A DNA stretch of 64,000 bases from Lachnospiraceae bacterium (lineage in GTDB: Bacteria; Bacillota; Clostridia; Lachnospirales; Lachnospiraceae), in assembly GCA_017535945.1 (NCBI GenBank), contig JAFXTJ010000052.1, positions 21,839 through 85,838 on the forward strand, given 5' to 3'. The notes under the pieces are model-generated. The model saw nothing but the letters and a program-made list of their open reading frames with translations, was not told where the DNA came from and did no database searches. Positions 63,722 to 64,000 of this stretch are shown here, one piece after another. A program made the translations under genes and the position numbers. The first letter of the stretch is position 1. Every line of letters begins with the position of its first letter.

Positions 63722-64000
63722 ATGAAAAGCAGGAACATTTCGAAAATCAGAGTATTGCTGCTGATCCCGATCGCTGTTTTCGCGGTCACGGTGATGTGTA
63801 TGGTATTCGCGCTCATGCTCGCTTCTCCCACGGACAAGGCACGATCTACTCCCTGTTCACCCTTGTCGGCATCCTGGGTATCGTTTTGTCACCCCTGCCA
63901 TGTCTGGCGATGTCTGCTGCGGGAACCATATTTGCGGCAAAGGCAGTAAAAGAAGGGATCGTCCCGGCGCGGAAATACCTCGCATTGGGCATCGTTGAGA
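63722..64000 (+). pseudogene. Membrane protein gene, apparently frameshifted and cut by the window end
   Basis: From ATG 63722 the frame gives MKSRNISKIRVLLLIPIAVF and continues as a membrane helix to about codon 34 (ALMLASP). It then turns into an unlikely Ser/Pro/Cys-rich sequence. From ~63833 the neighbouring frame reads GQGTIYSLFTLVGILGIVLS and goes on as a normal hydrophobic protein (SAAGTIFAAKAVKEG) to the window edge. One missing base near 63820-63840 explains both parts. The family is unknown. An in-frame ATG at 63686 is also possible; neither start has a good ribosome site, although TATAAT occurs at 63691. I cannot tell a real lesion from an assembly error. Confidence 0.55.

Noticed and set aside
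1-64000. CRISPR arrays, tRNA/rRNA genes, insertion sequences, phage genes
   Set aside because: None seen on either strand by eye; repeats found are few and local. A tRNAscan or ISfinder search could still reveal something small.

Overview
The window looks like chromosomal core DNA from a fairly GC-rich member of the Clostridia, most likely Lachnospiraceae-like. The evidence is the Firmicutes-style ribosome binding sites, a tRNA-Trp T-box leader, a YerC-type TrpR-like regulator, the coaX / small acidic protein / dusB block, a type III glutamine synthetase and many translationally coupled short operons. The family-level placement is inference from gene content. I see no rRNA, tRNA, CRISPR array, insertion sequence, phage block or replication origin. 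Coding density is very high; the only gene-free stretches over 300 bases are the trp T-box leader (30871-31251) and the asnB/amtB divergent control region (58282-58664).

Layout. 1-1502: the end of a LytM/M23-like protein lacking the usual zinc ligands, a bactofilin and the YerC-like repressor. 1577-8481: three polytopic GT-C glycosyltransferase-like proteins and a membrane-anchored clostripain-type peptidase. 8668-12714: lipoprotein, malQ, pfkA and a TrmH/SpoU methyltransferase. 12719-15353: an MBOAT O-acyltransferase with its partner protein. 15390-21293: dnaE, a DUF3048 lipoprotein and an SH3/SleB-type wall hydrolase. 21315-26776: NfeD and SPFH membrane proteins, argF, birA, coaX, a small acidic protein and dusB. 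26833-30126: five tightly coupled small membrane proteins, three with an N-terminal zinc ribbon, which I do not recognise as a described system. 30217-40512: an L,D-transpeptidase, the T-box-controlled trpDCFBA operon, three small unknown proteins, and sstT-trpE-trpG. 40531-48338: a GNAT protein, then a TerB-like / GNAT-like / 1042-residue helical / Rossmann-RyR-like cluster facing a phosphodiesterase. 48430-63548: a glutamine-centred block of asnB-glnN-gltB-gltD, divergent amtB fused to a PII domain, and pyrG-purF. The window ends in a membrane protein gene that appears frameshifted.

How the genes work together. Much of the right half concerns ammonium and glutamine. The Amt-PII fusion imports and senses, GlnN and GltBD assimilate, and AsnB, PyrG, PurF and TrpG spend glutamine amide nitrogen. 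The asnB and pyrG promoters carry nearly the same leader, in which a rho-independent hairpin follows the -10 box almost at once; amtB has a similar arrangement. Tryptophan genes are split into a T-box-controlled trpDCFBA and a separate trpEG behind a serine transporter, serine being the co-substrate of TrpB. Two apparent single-base frameshifts (start of gltD; window-end gene) are either real lesions or sequencing errors. The best candidates for undescribed biology are the zinc-ribbon membrane operon, the TerB/helical/RyR cluster and the shared attenuator leaders.
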